58,801 nt of DNA from Pseudoalteromonas sp. G4 (lineage in GTDB: Bacteria > Pseudomonadota > Gammaproteobacteria > Enterobacterales > Alteromonadaceae). A program made the translations under genes and the position numbers. The stretch spans positions 1 to 58,801 of the forward strand of contig NZ_JAPEHW010000018.1 in the NCBI RefSeq assembly GCF_028875915.1, in the 5' to 3' direction. Shown one piece after another: positions 1-9,449 of the stretch (the stretch's first letter is position 1; every line of letters begins with the position of its first letter). Below the pieces are notes generated by a model, which did no database searches, had not been told where the DNA came from, and was given only the letters and a program-made list of their open reading frames with translations.

Positions 1-888
1 CCGCCACGATTCGCTTTTTTTGATACCAATGAAGACAAAATTGCTGAGTTAATTGGTTTTAAAAATGCTGAGTTAACGCTCTTACCCAGCATTAACGCCA
101 AAAATGCCCAAGTGATTAAGATAAAAGACGACATTATGGTGGATGATTGGTGGCACACCAAAGATGCTGATGGCGAATCACTTGATCAAAGTAATCTTGT
201 TTACAGGAAGTTAGAGCGTATTGAAGATGTAAATCATGATGGTATTTTTGATTTAGTAGTGCGCTATACCAAAAGTTCAGGGGCGCTTGATAGGCAAAAT
301 GATTATGAAATTTATACCGGTACGATTGATGCGGGCAAAATTGTTTTTCAGCAAAAAACCAGTTCGCTTATTCAAGATGAAGGCACTTTAACCGACCTTA
401 CTTTTGTTGATATTAATGGCGATAAGCAATTAGAGGCGTTAGTTTCTGGTTTTGATATTGGTGTGTCACAAATTATTGGTGCGCTGTTATCCGGTTCAAT
501 CTCTCAGGACGTACATTTGTTTTATCAAAACGGGCAGGGCAATTTCAGTCCTAAAAACAAAATCACCCGCGAAGTCGAGCTGAGTTTTAGTATTTCAAAA
601 GGGCGCAGTGGCTCCCCTGTGGTACTGTTTGCCGATGTAAACGGTGATGGCAAAAAAGACTGGGTGTTGTCAGATGAGCAAAAAGCGTTCAACGTTTATT
701 TAGCTAAAAGTAAACATGACTTTGAGCGTAGGGCGACAAAATACAAAACCACTTTACCGATGCAAGGTAGACGAGTTGTCAGCACTGACTTAAATGATGA
801 TGGTAAAGATGATTTAGTGATGAGTTATGGCAGGCTCGATGAAGAAAACATGCGAAGCACTATAAAAATATTGTTCGCGCAAAGCTAA
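1..888 (+). CDS. FG-GAP/VCBS repeat protein, 5' truncated
   Basis: The reading frame is open from the first base of the window, so the N-terminus lies outside; 295 codons are visible. The visible part holds at least four Ca-binding-like FG-GAP/VCBS loops of the D-x-N-x-D-G type: DVNHDGIFD, DINGDKQLE, DVNGDGKKD and DLNDDGKDD, spaced as in integrin-like beta-propellers. Such proteins are normally exported and used in surface binding or as accessory domains of secreted enzymes; no catalytic domain is visible in this part. The stop at 888 is followed 64 bp later by the start of an unrelated binding-protein gene. Family assignment is good; biological role is unknown because the N-terminus is missing. 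Confidence 0.8.
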   Translation, partial: PPRFAFFDTNEDKIAELIGFKNAELTLLPSINAKNAQVIKIKDDIMVDDWWHTKDADGESLDQSNLVYRKLERIEDVNHDGIFDLVVRYTKSSGALDRQNDYEIYTGTIDAGKIVFQQKTSSLIQDEGTLTDLTFVDINGDKQLEALVSGFDIGVSQIIGALLSGSISQDVHLFYQNGQGNFSPKNKITREVELSFSISKGRSGSPVVLFADVNGDGKKDWVLSDEQKAFNVYLAKSKHDFERRATKYKTTLPMQGRRVVSTDLNDDGKDDLVMSYGRLDEENMRSTIKILFAQS

Positions 889-952
889 ATAGTCGTATTA
901 AGAAGTAAAATTCTCAACTACACTTACATATTATTTTCTCAAGGATGTGTTT

Positions 953-1675
953 GTGCTTAAACCTATTTTTGCTGCCAGTTTGCTGGCAGCATGCTTTTCT
1001 TCCTATGCTGGAGCGATTAAATTTGGTTTTAATCAACAGCATTATTCACCTCATGTTATTCGTGATGATAACTTTACAGCACAATCGGGTATTGTGCTGG
1101 ATGTAAGCAAAATCGTCGCTGAGGAAGCTGGCTTTATTGCCAAATTGGTATCCTTGCCACGCAAACGTATTGAAGGGTTTTTAGTTGAAGGCAAAATAGA
1201 TGCGCAGTGCCATACTAATCCTGCTTGGTATCCCAACCCGAATTTAATTTGGAGTGTGCCACTTTACCGCGATTCTGATGTGGTGGTGAGCAATCGTAAA
1301 TTAGCCTCACTTGATGCCTTCTACGAGAGCAAAGATTTTAAACTAGGTACTGTGCTTGGCTACAAATACCCTGAAATAGCCCCTTATTTTACTGCAGGCA
1401 ATATTAAACGTTTTAATAGTACCTCTTCTAAAGGTAGCTTTGCGCGTTTTATTAAGGGTGAGTTAGATGGCTTTGTTTCGTCTTTAAGTGAGGCGAATTA
1501 CTTGGTGCAACTTAAGCGCTTTAATGTGCTTGCAATAAACGAAAATCAAATCCATTGCACGTTTTCGCCAAAGCTAAGTGAAGAAAAACGAAATCGCTTA
1601 TTAAAGGCTGCTGAGCAGTTAAAAGAGAAAGGTGAATTTGAGCGTATTCTTGCAAAATACATCAAGCCAGATTGA
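953..1675 (+). CDS. Periplasmic solute-binding protein, family 3-like (orphan)
   Basis: A 240-residue protein with a signal peptide (MLKPIFAASLLAACFSSYAGA) and the size and fold signature of SBP_bac_3 (amino-acid-type) periplasmic binding proteins: an early FGFN-like strand, the segment GIVLDVSKIVAEEAGF, and a second lobe with DGFVSSLSEANYLV. Two in-frame GTG codons compete for the start (947 and 953); AAGGA at 941-945 touches the first but is 7 bp from the second, so 953 is chosen. No permease or ATPase gene lies next to it, so it may act in ligand sensing or with a distant transporter. A second orphan of the same kind lies at 38442-39167. The ligand cannot be predicted. Confidence 0.75.
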   Translation: MLKPIFAASLLAACFSSYAGAIKFGFNQQHYSPHVIRDDNFTAQSGIVLDVSKIVAEEAGFIAKLVSLPRKRIEGFLVEGKIDAQCHTNPAWYPNPNLIWSVPLYRDSDVVVSNRKLASLDAFYESKDFKLGTVLGYKYPEIAPYFTAGNIKRFNSTSSKGSFARFIKGELDGFVSSLSEANYLVQLKRFNVLAINENQIHCTFSPKLSEEKRNRLLKAAEQLKEKGEFERILAKYIKPD

Positions 1676-1704
1676 TACGGTTTTACAAAAGCTTAGACAA
1701 ATAA

Positions 1705-1735
1705 AAAGGGCCCATAAAGGGCCCTTTGGTTTTCT
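1705..1735 (+). terminator. Rho-independent terminator of the binding-protein gene
   Basis: Perfect 9-bp stem AAAGGGCCC / GGGCCCTTT (1705-1713 and 1719-1727) with an ATAAA loop, followed by a T-rich stretch, 29 bp after the stop at 1675. Confidence 0.85.
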
Positions 1736-1739
1736 CTAG

Positions 1740-2038
1740 TATCGTTCAAATTTTTTGCCAGTCTTAACCCCTTAAGACAAATAGGCAACCCTTTGCAGGG
1801 CTCCAGTACCGGAGTGTTAATCAAGTACTTGGATTTGGTAAGTGAAACTGCCGTAGCAATTTCACTAAATAAAGCGGCTATACAAGTAACTATACCCTTG
1901 GGTATTAACTCAACCTACATCCCACATGCAAGTAGCTGTTGATTTAGCACATTTATCAACGAATTCGTTTGTATCGTGCCTGCAATAAAAACGAATAACT
2001 ACTTTGTTCAGTTAGCGTTACTTCTAGCCGAGTAACCT
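1740..2038. other. Hairpin-dense non-coding gap
   Basis: About 300 bp without a credible gene, between the terminator at 1705-1735 and the 3' end of nupC. It contains a run of short perfect hairpins: GTCTTAA-CCCC-TTAAGAC (1761-1778), CCCT-TTGC-AGGG (1789-1800), CTCC-AGTACC-GGAG (1801-1814), AGTGAAA...TTTCACT with an inner TGC/GCA (1841-1866), ATACCC-TT-GGGTAT (1892-1905), GTTGAT...ATCAAC (1938-1960) and the palindrome AACGAATTCGTT (1959-1970). No riboswitch consensus that I know was recognised on either strand. It could be a structured RNA, a long nupC 3' UTR, or a mobile-element remnant. Confidence 0.4.
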
Positions 2039-3268
2039 TTATGCAATCGACAGGAAAAAACCTGCAATTGCTGCGCTCATTAAATTAGCCATAGAGCCGG
2101 CTAATACTGCGCGTAAACCAAGTTGCGCTATGTCTTTACGGCGACTTGGTGCCATACCGCCAATGCCACCAAGCAAAATAGCGATAGAGCTTAAATTAGC
2201 AAATCCACATAACGCAAAGGTAACCACAGCTTTCGTGTGCTCGCTCAGTTGCGCTTGGTAATTCATAAAATCTAAGTAAGCAACAAACTCGTTAACAACC
2301 AGCTTTTGTCCGATGAAACTACCAGCAAGTTGCGCTTCACTCCAAGGAATACCTAGTAGCCATGCGATCGGCGCAAAGGCATAACCTAATATTTGTTGAA
2401 TGGTTAAATCTGGGTTATCAAACCAGCCACCAATCCAGCCAACTAGACCATTTGAAAGAGCAATTAATGCAACAAATGCGAGCAGCATTGCACCTACGTT
2501 CATTGCTAGTTGCATGCCGTTTAAGGCACCACCAGCGGCAGCATCAATCACGTTTACCGGCTTTTCATCTGAGCTATCTAACTCATTTAAATCTTGTTTA
2601 GGCGTTTCTGTTTCTGGCACCATCATTTTTGCCATTAGGAAACCGCCTGGTGCAGCCATAAAGCTTGCAGCTATAAGGTATTTTAATTCAACACCTAAAC
2701 TTACATAACCCGCTAATATAGAACCCGCTACCGTTGCCAAACCACCGACCATTACTGCAAATAGTTCAGAGCGAGTCATGGTTGCAATAAACGGTTTTAC
2801 AACCAATGGCGCTTCTGTTTGACCAACAAAAATGTTGGCAGTAGCGGAGAGCGACTCTGGTTTAGATGTGCCTAATAATTTTTGCAGGCCACCACCTAAA
2901 AGTTTAATTATCCAATCCATAATGCGTAGGTGGTATAAAACCGCAACCAACGCGGAGAAGAAGACAATTACAGGCAGAACTTTAATTGCAAAAACAAAAC
3001 CGATGCCTTCGATTTCGTTACCTGCTAAGCCGCCAAACAAAAAGCGAATGCCATCATTCGCATAGCTAATTACGTTGGCAACACCAACAGAAATGCTGTT
3101 AAGCACTTCACGTCCTGCAGGTACGTATAAAACAAACGCACCGATCAGCACTTGTAGTGCAAACGCACCACCTACTGTGCGTAGGTTAATTTTTTTTCGA
3201 TTAGTTGAGCATATAAATGCAATGGCGAGTAAGCTCGCGATACCAACTAAACTCATTAAAGAGGTCAT
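2039..3268 (-). CDS. nupC: Concentrative nucleoside transporter, NupC family
   Basis: A 409-residue polytopic inner-membrane protein of the CNT family, which imports nucleosides with a cation gradient (H+ or Na+). The family core is visible: [20 protein letters not shown], the re-entrant segment with [12 protein letters not shown], and C-terminal [27 protein letters not shown] split over the last helices. Length matches the bacterial CNT norm (about 400). The start ATG at 3268 is preceded by GGGA. It begins 21 bp after the end of udk and is co-oriented with it, so the two form an operon that imports and phosphorylates nucleosides; the phosphorolysis genes deoB-deoD lie divergently. The residues shown do not decide cation or base specificity. 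Confidence 0.9.
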   Translation of the reverse strand: MTSLMSLVGIASLLAIAFICSTNRKKINLRTVGGAFALQVLIGAFVLYVPAGREVLNSISVGVANVISYANDGIRFLFGGLAGNEIEGIGFVFAIKVLPVIVFFSALVAVLYHLRIMDWIIKLLGGGLQKLLGTSKPESLSATANIFVGQTEAPLVVKPFIATMTRSELFAVMVGGLATVAGSILAGYVSLGVELKYLIAASFMAAPGGFLMAKMMVPETETPKQDLNELDSSDEKPVNVIDAAAGGALNGMQLAMNVGAMLLAFVALIALSNGLVGWIGGWFDNPDLTIQQILGYAFAPIAWLLGIPWSEAQLAGSFIGQKLVVNEFVAYLDFMNYQAQLSEHTKAVVTFALCGFANLSSIAILLGGIGGMAPSRRKDIAQLGLRAVLAGSMANLMSAAIAGFFLSIA

Positions 3269-3289
3269 AAATCTTTCCCAAGTTACCTT

Positions 3290-3916
3290 TTATTGAAGTA
3301 ATTGTTTTATTTTGCTTTTTAGTATATCAATGGCAACTCGATTGCGCCCCCCTCGAGTTACAACAACGTCTGCGTTGTGCTTCGATGGGTCAATAAATTG
3401 GTAAAACATAGGTCTTACCGTTGCTTGGTATTGCTCAATCACAGATTGCAAGCTTCTACCACGCTCTTCTAAATCACGCTGCATACGACGCATCAAACAA
3501 ATATCAAGCGGTGTATCAATAAACACCTTAATATTAAATTCATCGCACAATTTTGGATCTGATAGAAGTAAAATACCTTCTACAATCAGAATTTTAGCTG
3601 GCTGAATTCGACGTGTTTGATCGCTACGTGTATGTTTCGCGTAGTCGTATACTGGAATATCTACCGGTTCGCCTGCTTTAAGCTGATTTAAATGCGCTAA
3701 TAATAGCTCATGCTCAAATGCATCTGGGTGATCGTAGTTCGTTTGCGTTCTGTGTTCGAACGGCAAATGGGACTGATCACGGTAATAGGCGTCTTCTTCA
3801 ATAATGGCAATAGCACCGGGTGCTAATTCATTTACAAGCTCATTGTAAATCGTTTGGCTAAACAACGACTTTCCAGAAGCAGATGCACCTGCAATCGCGA
3901 TAATTGTGCGTGTCAC
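3290..3916 (-). CDS. udk: Uridine kinase
   Basis: A 208-residue cytoplasmic P-loop kinase that phosphorylates uridine and cytidine to UMP and CMP in pyrimidine salvage. The Walker A motif GASASGKS is at residues 10-17, followed by the uridine-binding [17 protein letters not shown] region and [12 protein letters not shown] typical of Udk, and the lid segment with [24 protein letters not shown] split across residues ~130-160. Start is a GTG at 3916, with AAGG about 10 bp upstream. First gene of the udk-nupC operon, divergent from deoB across a 273-bp region that should carry both promoters. Length matches E. coli Udk (213). Confidence 0.93.
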   Translation of the reverse strand: MTRTIIAIAGASASGKSLFSQTIYNELVNELAPGAIAIIEEDAYYRDQSHLPFEHRTQTNYDHPDAFEHELLLAHLNQLKAGEPVDIPVYDYAKHTRSDQTRRIQPAKILIVEGILLLSDPKLCDEFNIKVFIDTPLDICLMRRMQRDLEERGRSLQSVIEQYQATVRPMFYQFIDPSKHNADVVVTRGGRNRVAIDILKSKIKQLLQ

Positions 3917-4189
3917 AAAAACGTTACCTTAAAAATCAATACAACAGTGACTTACCTTAGCAAAAAAGCGCACAATTATCTTTAGTTAGTGGCGCCCAGT
4001 GGTCCTTTCCTGAATACCGCGACAAATTTAGCCCCTTTAACTGGTTAAAAACAGGACAAAAGTCCTGTGTTACCTATGGCGCAAAGCCTAGAGTATTTAT
4101 AACGCTAACGTAAATTGGCTAGGCGAAATATCTGCCAGTAGCTAAACTAAAAGCAAACACCTTTTTGGTCATATTAAACTGAGGTAACG
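3917..4189. promoter_or_regulatory. Divergent udk / deoB promoter region
   Basis: A 273-bp gap between the divergent udk-nupC and deoB-deoD operons, so both promoters must lie here. It holds the small hairpin AGGAC-AAAA-GTCCT and a spaced inverted pair GCCTAG / CTAGGC around 4086-4124. I could not recognise a CytR or CRP operator with confidence. Confidence 0.4.
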
Positions 4190-5401
4190 ATGGCAAGAGC
4201 GCTAATTTTAATGGCAGACAGTTTAGGTATCGGTGCTGCACCCGATGCTGAACGCTTTGGTGATAAAGGTGCAAACACTTTAGCCCATTTATTAGCTGCC
4301 TATCATGGTGAAACAGGTCACAAGCTAGCGTTACCAAATTTATCGAAACTGGGTCTTATTGATGCATGCGAAGAGGCGAGCAATACCAATTGCCAAGTTG
4401 CTGAACGCAATGCACCAATTGCAGCTTATGGTTATGCAAAAGAAATTTCATCCGGTAAAGACACGCCATCAGGGCATTGGGAAATGTCTGGTGTGCCTGT
4501 GCTTTTTGATTGGGGTTATTTTCACGATAAGCAAAACAGTTTTCCAGAAGCGTTTATTGAAGAATTTATCAAACGCGCAAATTTGCCAGGTATTTTAGGC
4601 AATTGTCACTCATCAGGCACGGTCATTTTAGAAGCGCTTGGTGAAGAGCATATGAAAACAGGCAAACCAATTTGTTACACCTCAACAGACAGCGTGTTTC
4701 AAATTGCGTGTCACGAAGAGACATTTGGTCTTGAGCGGTTATATGAGATTTGCCAGATCGCTCGCGAGTTATTAGACGAATATAATATTGGCCGTGTTAT
4801 TGCGCGCCCATTTTTAGGTGATGCAGCAGATAACTTTGCTAGAACGGGCAACCGTCGTGATTATTCTGTATTACCACCTGCACCGACGCTTTTAGATAAA
4901 CTTGCCGAAAATAATGGTGCGGTGATTAGCATTGGCAAAATCTCAGACATTTATGCACACCAAGGCATCACTGAAAAACATAAAGCGCCTGGTCTTGAAA
5001 ACTTAATGGCAAAGACCGTAGAAGTGTTTGGCAGTGCAAAAGATCACAGTCTAACGTTTGTTAACTTAGTGGACTTTGATGAAAAGTTTGGTCATCGCCG
5101 CGATGCTATTGGCTACGCAAAAGCGTTAAAACAATTGGACGACTATTTACCTGAGTTTTTAGCGTTACTTGGTAAAGATGATGTATTGATGATCACAGCT
5201 GACCATGGCTGTGACCCAACTTGGCAGGGCACAGATCACACGCGTGAATACGTACCTGTTATTGCGTATACACCAGGTATGAATGCAGTTAATTTAGGTG
5301 AACGCGACACTTTTGCCGATATTGGCCAAACCTTAGCCCAATGGTTCTCACTTGCACCATTGGAATATGGAAACAGTTTTAAATCTCAGCTTGGCAGCTA
5401 A
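4190..5401 (+). CDS. deoB: Phosphopentomutase
   Basis: A 403-residue cytoplasmic enzyme of the alkaline-phosphatase superfamily that interconverts (deoxy)ribose 1- and 5-phosphate, joining nucleoside phosphorolysis to the pentose phosphate pathway. Recognisable blocks: N-terminal metal ligand region [25 protein letters not shown] containing the phosphorylated threonine, [17 protein letters not shown], and the C-terminal metal site [10 protein letters not shown] followed by HTREYVP. Length fits the family (about 405). GAGG lies about 6 bp before the ATG. It is 16 bp upstream of deoD, forming a deoBD operon; no deoA or deoC is present in the window. Confidence 0.95.
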   Translation: MARALILMADSLGIGAAPDAERFGDKGANTLAHLLAAYHGETGHKLALPNLSKLGLIDACEEASNTNCQVAERNAPIAAYGYAKEISSGKDTPSGHWEMSGVPVLFDWGYFHDKQNSFPEAFIEEFIKRANLPGILGNCHSSGTVILEALGEEHMKTGKPICYTSTDSVFQIACHEETFGLERLYEICQIARELLDEYNIGRVIARPFLGDAADNFARTGNRRDYSVLPPAPTLLDKLAENNGAVISIGKISDIYAHQGITEKHKAPGLENLMAKTVEVFGSAKDHSLTFVNLVDFDEKFGHRRDAIGYAKALKQLDDYLPEFLALLGKDDVLMITADHGCDPTWQGTDHTREYVPVIAYTPGMNAVNLGERDTFADIGQTLAQWFSLAPLEYGNSFKSQLGS

Positions 5402-5417
5402 CTTAATAGGAAAGATT

Positions 5418-6119
5418 ATGAGTACTCCACATATTAATGCACAATTAAATGATTTTGCCGAAACGGTATTAATGCCAGGCGATCCGCTTCGTGCGAAACA
5501 TATTGCTGAAACGTTTTTAGATAATGCACGTGAAGTAACATCAGTTAGAAATATTTTAGGTTACACAGGTACATACAATGGAAAACCTGTGAGCATCATG
5601 GCATCAGGCATGGGTATTCCTTCAATGAGCATTTATGCTCGTGAGTTAATCGTTAGTTATGGCGTTAAAAACTTAATACGTATTGGTACTTGTGGCGGTA
5701 TTGGTAGCGACATTAAAATTCGTGATGTTATTTTTGCACAAGGTGCATCTACTGACTCAAATGTAAACCGTGCCCGTGTTCAAGGTTATGACTTTGCTGC
5801 AATTGCAAATTTCGACTTGCTTGTAAATGGTGTTGAAGCGGCAAAACGCTTAGGTATTTCTGCAAAAGTAGGCAATGTTTTCACTACAGACACCTTCTAT
5901 CAAGCATCAACAGAGCTATATCAAAAGCTTGATAAGTTAGGTGTGTTGGCTGTAGATATGGAAACTGCAGGCCTTTACGGTGTTGCGGCTGAGTATGGCG
6001 CAAATGCAATGGCATTATTTACTGTTAGTGACCATGTAATTACAGGCGAAGCAACGCCAAGTGAAGAAAGACAAACTAGTTTTAATGAAATGGTTAAAAT
6101 TGCACTAGAGTCAATTTAA
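5418..6119 (+). CDS. deoD: Purine nucleoside phosphorylase, DeoD type
   Basis: A 233-residue enzyme that phosphorolytically cleaves purine (deoxy)nucleosides; the small DeoD class forms hexamers. Signatures: [17 protein letters not shown] (phosphate-binding GDP), [25 protein letters not shown], and [18 protein letters not shown] with the ribose-contacting M-E pair, then FTVSDHV with the catalytic Asp. The frame is open upstream, but the ATG at 5418 with AGGAAAG about 4-10 bp before it gives the canonical DeoD N-terminus (MSTPHINA) and the usual length. Second gene of deoBD and followed by a strong terminator. Confidence 0.95.
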   Translation: MSTPHINAQLNDFAETVLMPGDPLRAKHIAETFLDNAREVTSVRNILGYTGTYNGKPVSIMASGMGIPSMSIYARELIVSYGVKNLIRIGTCGGIGSDIKIRDVIFAQGASTDSNVNRARVQGYDFAAIANFDLLVNGVEAAKRLGISAKVGNVFTTDTFYQASTELYQKLDKLGVLAVDMETAGLYGVAAEYGANAMALFTVSDHVITGEATPSEERQTSFNEMVKIALESI

Positions 6120-6156
6120 CGGTTTTATTAAATTCCTCCTAAACAGTTGTGAAGTC

Positions 6157-6186
6157 AAAGCCAGTATTTATTACTGGCTTTTTTTA
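6157..6186 (+). terminator. Rho-independent terminator of deoBD
   Basis: Perfect 10-bp stem AAAGCCAGTA / TACTGGCTTT (6157-6166, 6172-6181) with a 5-nt loop and a downstream T run. Confidence 0.9.
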
Positions 6187-6208
6187 TTCTGAAGGGAATT
6201 TTAAATAA

Positions 6209-6310
6209 CTGATAAGTGAACATTTACACATTTTATTACAGATAGATCGTGAAGTTAACACTGTGCTTACCTCTGCAACAGGCGAAATTACTGATGTTTG
6301 CTACTTTTAA
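6209..6310 (+). pseudogene. Possible coding remnant (34 codons, no start)
   Basis: An open frame without an ATG ends in a protein-like tail (EVNTVLTSATGEITDVCYF, then TAA at 6308-6310). It follows the deoBD terminator and precedes the 6341 gene. There is no initiation codon or ribosome site, so if it is anything it is the decayed 3' end of a gene; chance is a fair alternative for 34 codons. Confidence 0.2.
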
Positions 6311-6340
6311 TAGGCGTTCAAAGAGAATGAGGAATGGACT

Positions 6341-6679
6341 ATGAAAGCATTAGCATTAACCGTAGTGAGTGCATCACTATTAGCGTTACCAACAGCGAGT
6401 ATCGCATTTGATAAATCTACCATTGAATCAGTGCTAGTTCAGGCGTGTAAGGATGTAAAAAGTAACCATGTTTACAAGCTACGTTCCAATTTAAGAGCCA
6501 ATCACCTAAGCACACGAGTTATTAGCGAAAAGCTAATGTGTAATGGCGAAAGTGTTTACGATTTCGCGATGACACATAATGCAGATAAAACTGCTAAGGT
6601 ATTAAGAACTGGTTCTGTGTCAATTCGTGATGTTGCCTATAATAACTCAGATAAAATTTGGGTTTGGCTAGACGAATAA
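6341..6679 (+). CDS. Small secreted protein, DUF3718-like
   Basis: A 112-residue protein with a clear signal peptide (MKALALTVVSASLLALPTASIA, cleavage about residue 22) leaving a mature domain of about 90 residues with two conserved-looking cysteines (QACKDVKSNHVYKL and KLMCNGESVYDFA). The pattern of a Cys helix, a basic segment and CNG-x-x-x-x-D/FA resembles DUF3718 proteins common in Shewanella and Pseudoalteromonas, whose function is unknown; this match is from memory. GAGG precedes the ATG. Stand-alone gene with its own terminator at 6703. Confidence 0.65.
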   Translation: MKALALTVVSASLLALPTASIAFDKSTIESVLVQACKDVKSNHVYKLRSNLRANHLSTRVISEKLMCNGESVYDFAMTHNADKTAKVLRTGSVSIRDVAYNNSDKIWVWLDE

Positions 6680-6702
6680 CCTTTAAATTTAGATAGTTAT
6701 TA

Positions 6703-6734
6703 AACAGTCTGCATATATTCGCAGGCTGTTTTGT
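6703..6734 (+). terminator. Rho-independent terminator after the DUF3718-like gene
   Basis: 10-bp stem AACAGTCTGC / GCAGGCTGTT (6703-6712, 6721-6730; one T-G wobble) with an 8-nt loop and short T tract. Confidence 0.75.
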
Positions 6735-6836
6735 CAACCCCCTTTACAGAAAATATTGTCATCACATTTCCAAGCTGCTGTAATATAAATGCCATCTAAA
6801 GTTCATAACATACCCGAAAAAAAATGAGGTATGGCA

Positions 6837-8510
6837 ATGGAACACGAAAAATTACAACTAATCGATCAAATCGTCTCAACTGCCAAACGAGAGTTTGATA
6901 TTGATTTAGCAAAAGAAAAACTACTTTCTGAAGAAGAATATCGCACCTTAGTGTTTAATGAACTAGCAAGTTTAGAAAATGCTGAGCTTAATCGCTTAAT
7001 TAGCTTATTTGACCAAGCGAGCAACAATCAAAAACAATCATCAGTGAGCCATGAGCAATCAACACCGAATCGAAATAAAGGTGTGCTTATTGCTTCATCA
7101 ATTGCAGTTATCGCACTTTGTGCCGTTGGTGTATGGTTTGGCTTTTCTGGAACAAAGACACAGCAAAATGAAATTGTTGCTGTACCTGCCAAAGTTGTTT
7201 CACAAAAATCACCTGAAATGACAAAACCTAAACCATTAGAGCAAACACCAGAAGTCGCTTATCAATCATTGTTTGCAATTCATGGTTCTAACACCATTGG
7301 TGAAAAATTAGCGCCCGCGTTACTAAAAGCTTATTTTGAAGAGCTGGGTGCTAAAGAGATAGATTGGCAGCAAGGACGAATAGCTACAGAACGCACCATG
7401 AAATTTGAAATGGGTAGTGAAAAACTCGCGATTGGCTTGGCAGCTCATGGTTCTTCAACTGCCTTTAAAGCGCTTAATGCCAATATGGCGCAAATAGGGA
7501 TGTCATCTCGTAAAATCAAAGAAAGTGAAATAGAGGCACTTAAAGGTCAATCAGGTGACCTTTCCAAACTAGGCAATGAACATATTATTGCGTTAGATGG
7601 TTTGGCGATTATCGTTAATCAAAATAACCCGTTAAAAACGATTACGACAGAAACGCTATCACGTATTTTTTCCGGCGAGATTAGTAACTGGGCTGAACTT
7701 GGTGGAGAGCAAGCTCCTATTAATGTGCTTGCTCGTGATGATAATTCAGGTACCTTTGATACCTTTAAATCACTGGTGTTAAAGAAATATGGCCGTAAGT
7801 TAACGAAAAAAGCAGAGCGTTTCGAGTCGAGCTCTGAACTGTCTGAGCATGTTTCACGTGATGACTTTGCTATTGGCTTTATTGGCTTAAATTATATTCG
7901 TTACAGCAAAGCACTTGCAATTGCCGACAGCAGTGATACAAAAGCGATTTACCCAACGCGCTTTACGATTGCTACTGAAGACTACCCACTTGCTCGCAGA
8001 CTTTACCTTTACACACCAACTAACAGCGCAACCCAAATTAAAGATTTTGCCAATTTTTCAATTTCAGACCGTGGTCAAGAAATCGTGCAAGAGTTGGGGC
8101 TAATCTCGCAGTCTATTCGTGTTGAAGATGTGGCATCAAGTGAATTAGCACCAGATAAATACAACCAATATGCCAAATTAGCGAAGCGCTTGTCGTTAAA
8201 CTTCCGTTTTAACTATGCTACACGCGACTTGGACAACAAAGGTAAGCGAGACTTGCAGCGTTTAGTCTCTTTTGTTGAAGAAAATCCAAGTAAGAAACTG
8301 GTACTTATGGGCTTTTCTGACAGTATTGGTGCACGCGACAAAAACACCATGTTATCGTTAAGCCGTGCTAAAAGTGTTGAACAAGAGCTTAATGCACGTG
8401 GCATTAACGTCTATGCAGTTGAAGGTTTTGGTGAAGATATGCCTCTGGCCAATAATGATAATGAAGTAGGACGCGAACGTAATCGTCGTGTTGAGGTATG
8501 GGTACTTTAG
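6837..8510 (+). CDS. Membrane-anchored PstS-like binding domain fused to OmpA domain
   Basis: A 557-residue fusion. Residues ~1-75 are hydrophilic and probably cytoplasmic; ~78-102 form one transmembrane helix (VLIASSIAVIALCAVGVWFGF); ~150-415 are a phosphate-binding (PstS-like) periplasmic module with IHGSNTIGEKLAPALL, SSRKIKESE and LARDDNSGTFDTFKSLVL, where S, T, D and R contacts of PstS would sit; ~440-557 are an OmpA-type peptidoglycan-binding domain (FSDSIGARDKNTMLSLSRA, ending GRERNRRVEVWVL). ATGs at 6831 and 6837 compete; GAGG is too close to the first, so the second is chosen. It looks like an inner-membrane protein that binds an oxyanion and tethers the cell wall. No Pst ABC genes are nearby. 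Confidence 0.8.
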   Translation: MEHEKLQLIDQIVSTAKREFDIDLAKEKLLSEEEYRTLVFNELASLENAELNRLISLFDQASNNQKQSSVSHEQSTPNRNKGVLIASSIAVIALCAVGVWFGFSGTKTQQNEIVAVPAKVVSQKSPEMTKPKPLEQTPEVAYQSLFAIHGSNTIGEKLAPALLKAYFEELGAKEIDWQQGRIATERTMKFEMGSEKLAIGLAAHGSSTAFKALNANMAQIGMSSRKIKESEIEALKGQSGDLSKLGNEHIIALDGLAIIVNQNNPLKTITTETLSRIFSGEISNWAELGGEQAPINVLARDDNSGTFDTFKSLVLKKYGRKLTKKAERFESSSELSEHVSRDDFAIGFIGLNYIRYSKALAIADSSDTKAIYPTRFTIATEDYPLARRLYLYTPTNSATQIKDFANFSISDRGQEIVQELGLISQSIRVEDVASSELAPDKYNQYAKLAKRLSLNFRFNYATRDLDNKGKRDLQRLVSFVEENPSKKLVLMGFSDSIGARDKNTMLSLSRAKSVEQELNARGINVYAVEGFGEDMPLANNDNEVGRERNRRVEVWVL

Positions 8511-8544
8511 ATAACCTGTTTGTTATCGTTTACTAATTTATTAG

Positions 8545-8584
8545 CGTGATACTTTACCTTTACAGGGTGAAGTATCACGTTTTA
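8545..8584 (+). terminator. Rho-independent terminator of the PstS/OmpA fusion gene
   Basis: Long hairpin CGTGATACTT / AAGTATCACG (8545-8554, 8570-8579) with further inner pairing (ACC/GGGT) followed by TTTT. Confidence 0.8.
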
Positions 8585-8710
8585 GCAGAATCAGCTTGTC
8601 TTTGCTAAAATTGTTTTACATCCTTTATTCTTAAACTCCGCTTGTTTAGTCATAAGTCTGTCATTTTTCTCACTTAAACTCTGTGCTTCAACATTTAGGA
8701 GGGTTATAAA

Positions 8711-9355
8711 GTGCACAACTTATTGATGGATAAAGCGAGTTTATCGCAAGTGTTTCTAGCTTTTGCACCAATGGAAGCTTTGAAAGTAAAGAATAATATT
8801 GAATTTGCAATTAATGCGTTGTCACTTCCTTCACCTGAACTGCTTGCTGAAATGCAAACTTTGGGTATTGATTTACCAAGTACGCCAAGTGCATCTAAAA
8901 AAGTTGATTTAGCAACAATTAATAGCACAGTGCTTACCACTCATTTAACAGAGCTCTTCTTAGATAAGCACAAATTGCTAAAAACCTTTTCAGAGTTTTC
9001 ACTCAGCGAACAAGTAGCATTAAGAGCGTTTTTAAATAACCTGATGCCAATGCTACATCTTCCTCCAGCATCCTTAATCGAAAAGATGCAGCATGAAGGT
9101 GTGCTGGATGCATTAATGGGCGAAGAAGATAAAGCACAAGCGGTTAAAAATAAAATAGCCGCAATAAATGCTGCTAAAGAGGATAATAAACTCGATGCTG
9201 TGAAAGCGCGTCTTGCAAAACTTTCTGAAAGCCAAAAGCAATGTCCTGACGAGCTAAAAATAGCGCGTGTAAAGGCAAATTTGAACAAAGCGGTGATTGA
9301 GACACAGCCTGCAGAGTTGATAGATATAAAAAATAAGCTTGTTCAGCTAGGTTAA
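8711..9355 (+). CDS. Uncharacterised cytoplasmic protein
   Basis: A 214-residue, lysine-rich, mostly helical protein without signal peptide or membrane segment. Start is a GTG at 8711 with a very strong ribosome site AGGAGGG (8697-8703) 7 bp upstream, which supports real expression. I recognise no domain; the N-terminal half is hydrophobic-patterned helix (e.g. FLAFAPMEALKVKNNIEFAI split) and the last ~70 residues are K/A/E/L-rich with repeated AKL/VKA-type heptads, suggestive of a coiled coil or a helical repeat. It ends just before the repeat-array gap at 9.4-10.1 kb, convergent with aceA. No function is assigned. Confidence 0.7.
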   Translation: MHNLLMDKASLSQVFLAFAPMEALKVKNNIEFAINALSLPSPELLAEMQTLGIDLPSTPSASKKVDLATINSTVLTTHLTELFLDKHKLLKTFSEFSLSEQVALRAFLNNLMPMLHLPPASLIEKMQHEGVLDALMGEEDKAQAVKNKIAAINAAKEDNKLDAVKARLAKLSESQKQCPDELKIARVKANLNKAVIETQPAELIDIKNKLVQLG

Positions 9356-9449
9356 TCCTTATTAACAGAGCACCATTTTATTAACTCAATGAGCAACGCT
9401 TACTAAAATCACTTTTAACCTCCTTCTGTGGCCTGTACCAGATGCTTAC

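Noticed and set aside
1780..1870. c-di-GMP, cobalamin or glycine riboswitch
   Set aside because: Stem-loops are present but none of the conserved nucleotides of these classes align on either strand.
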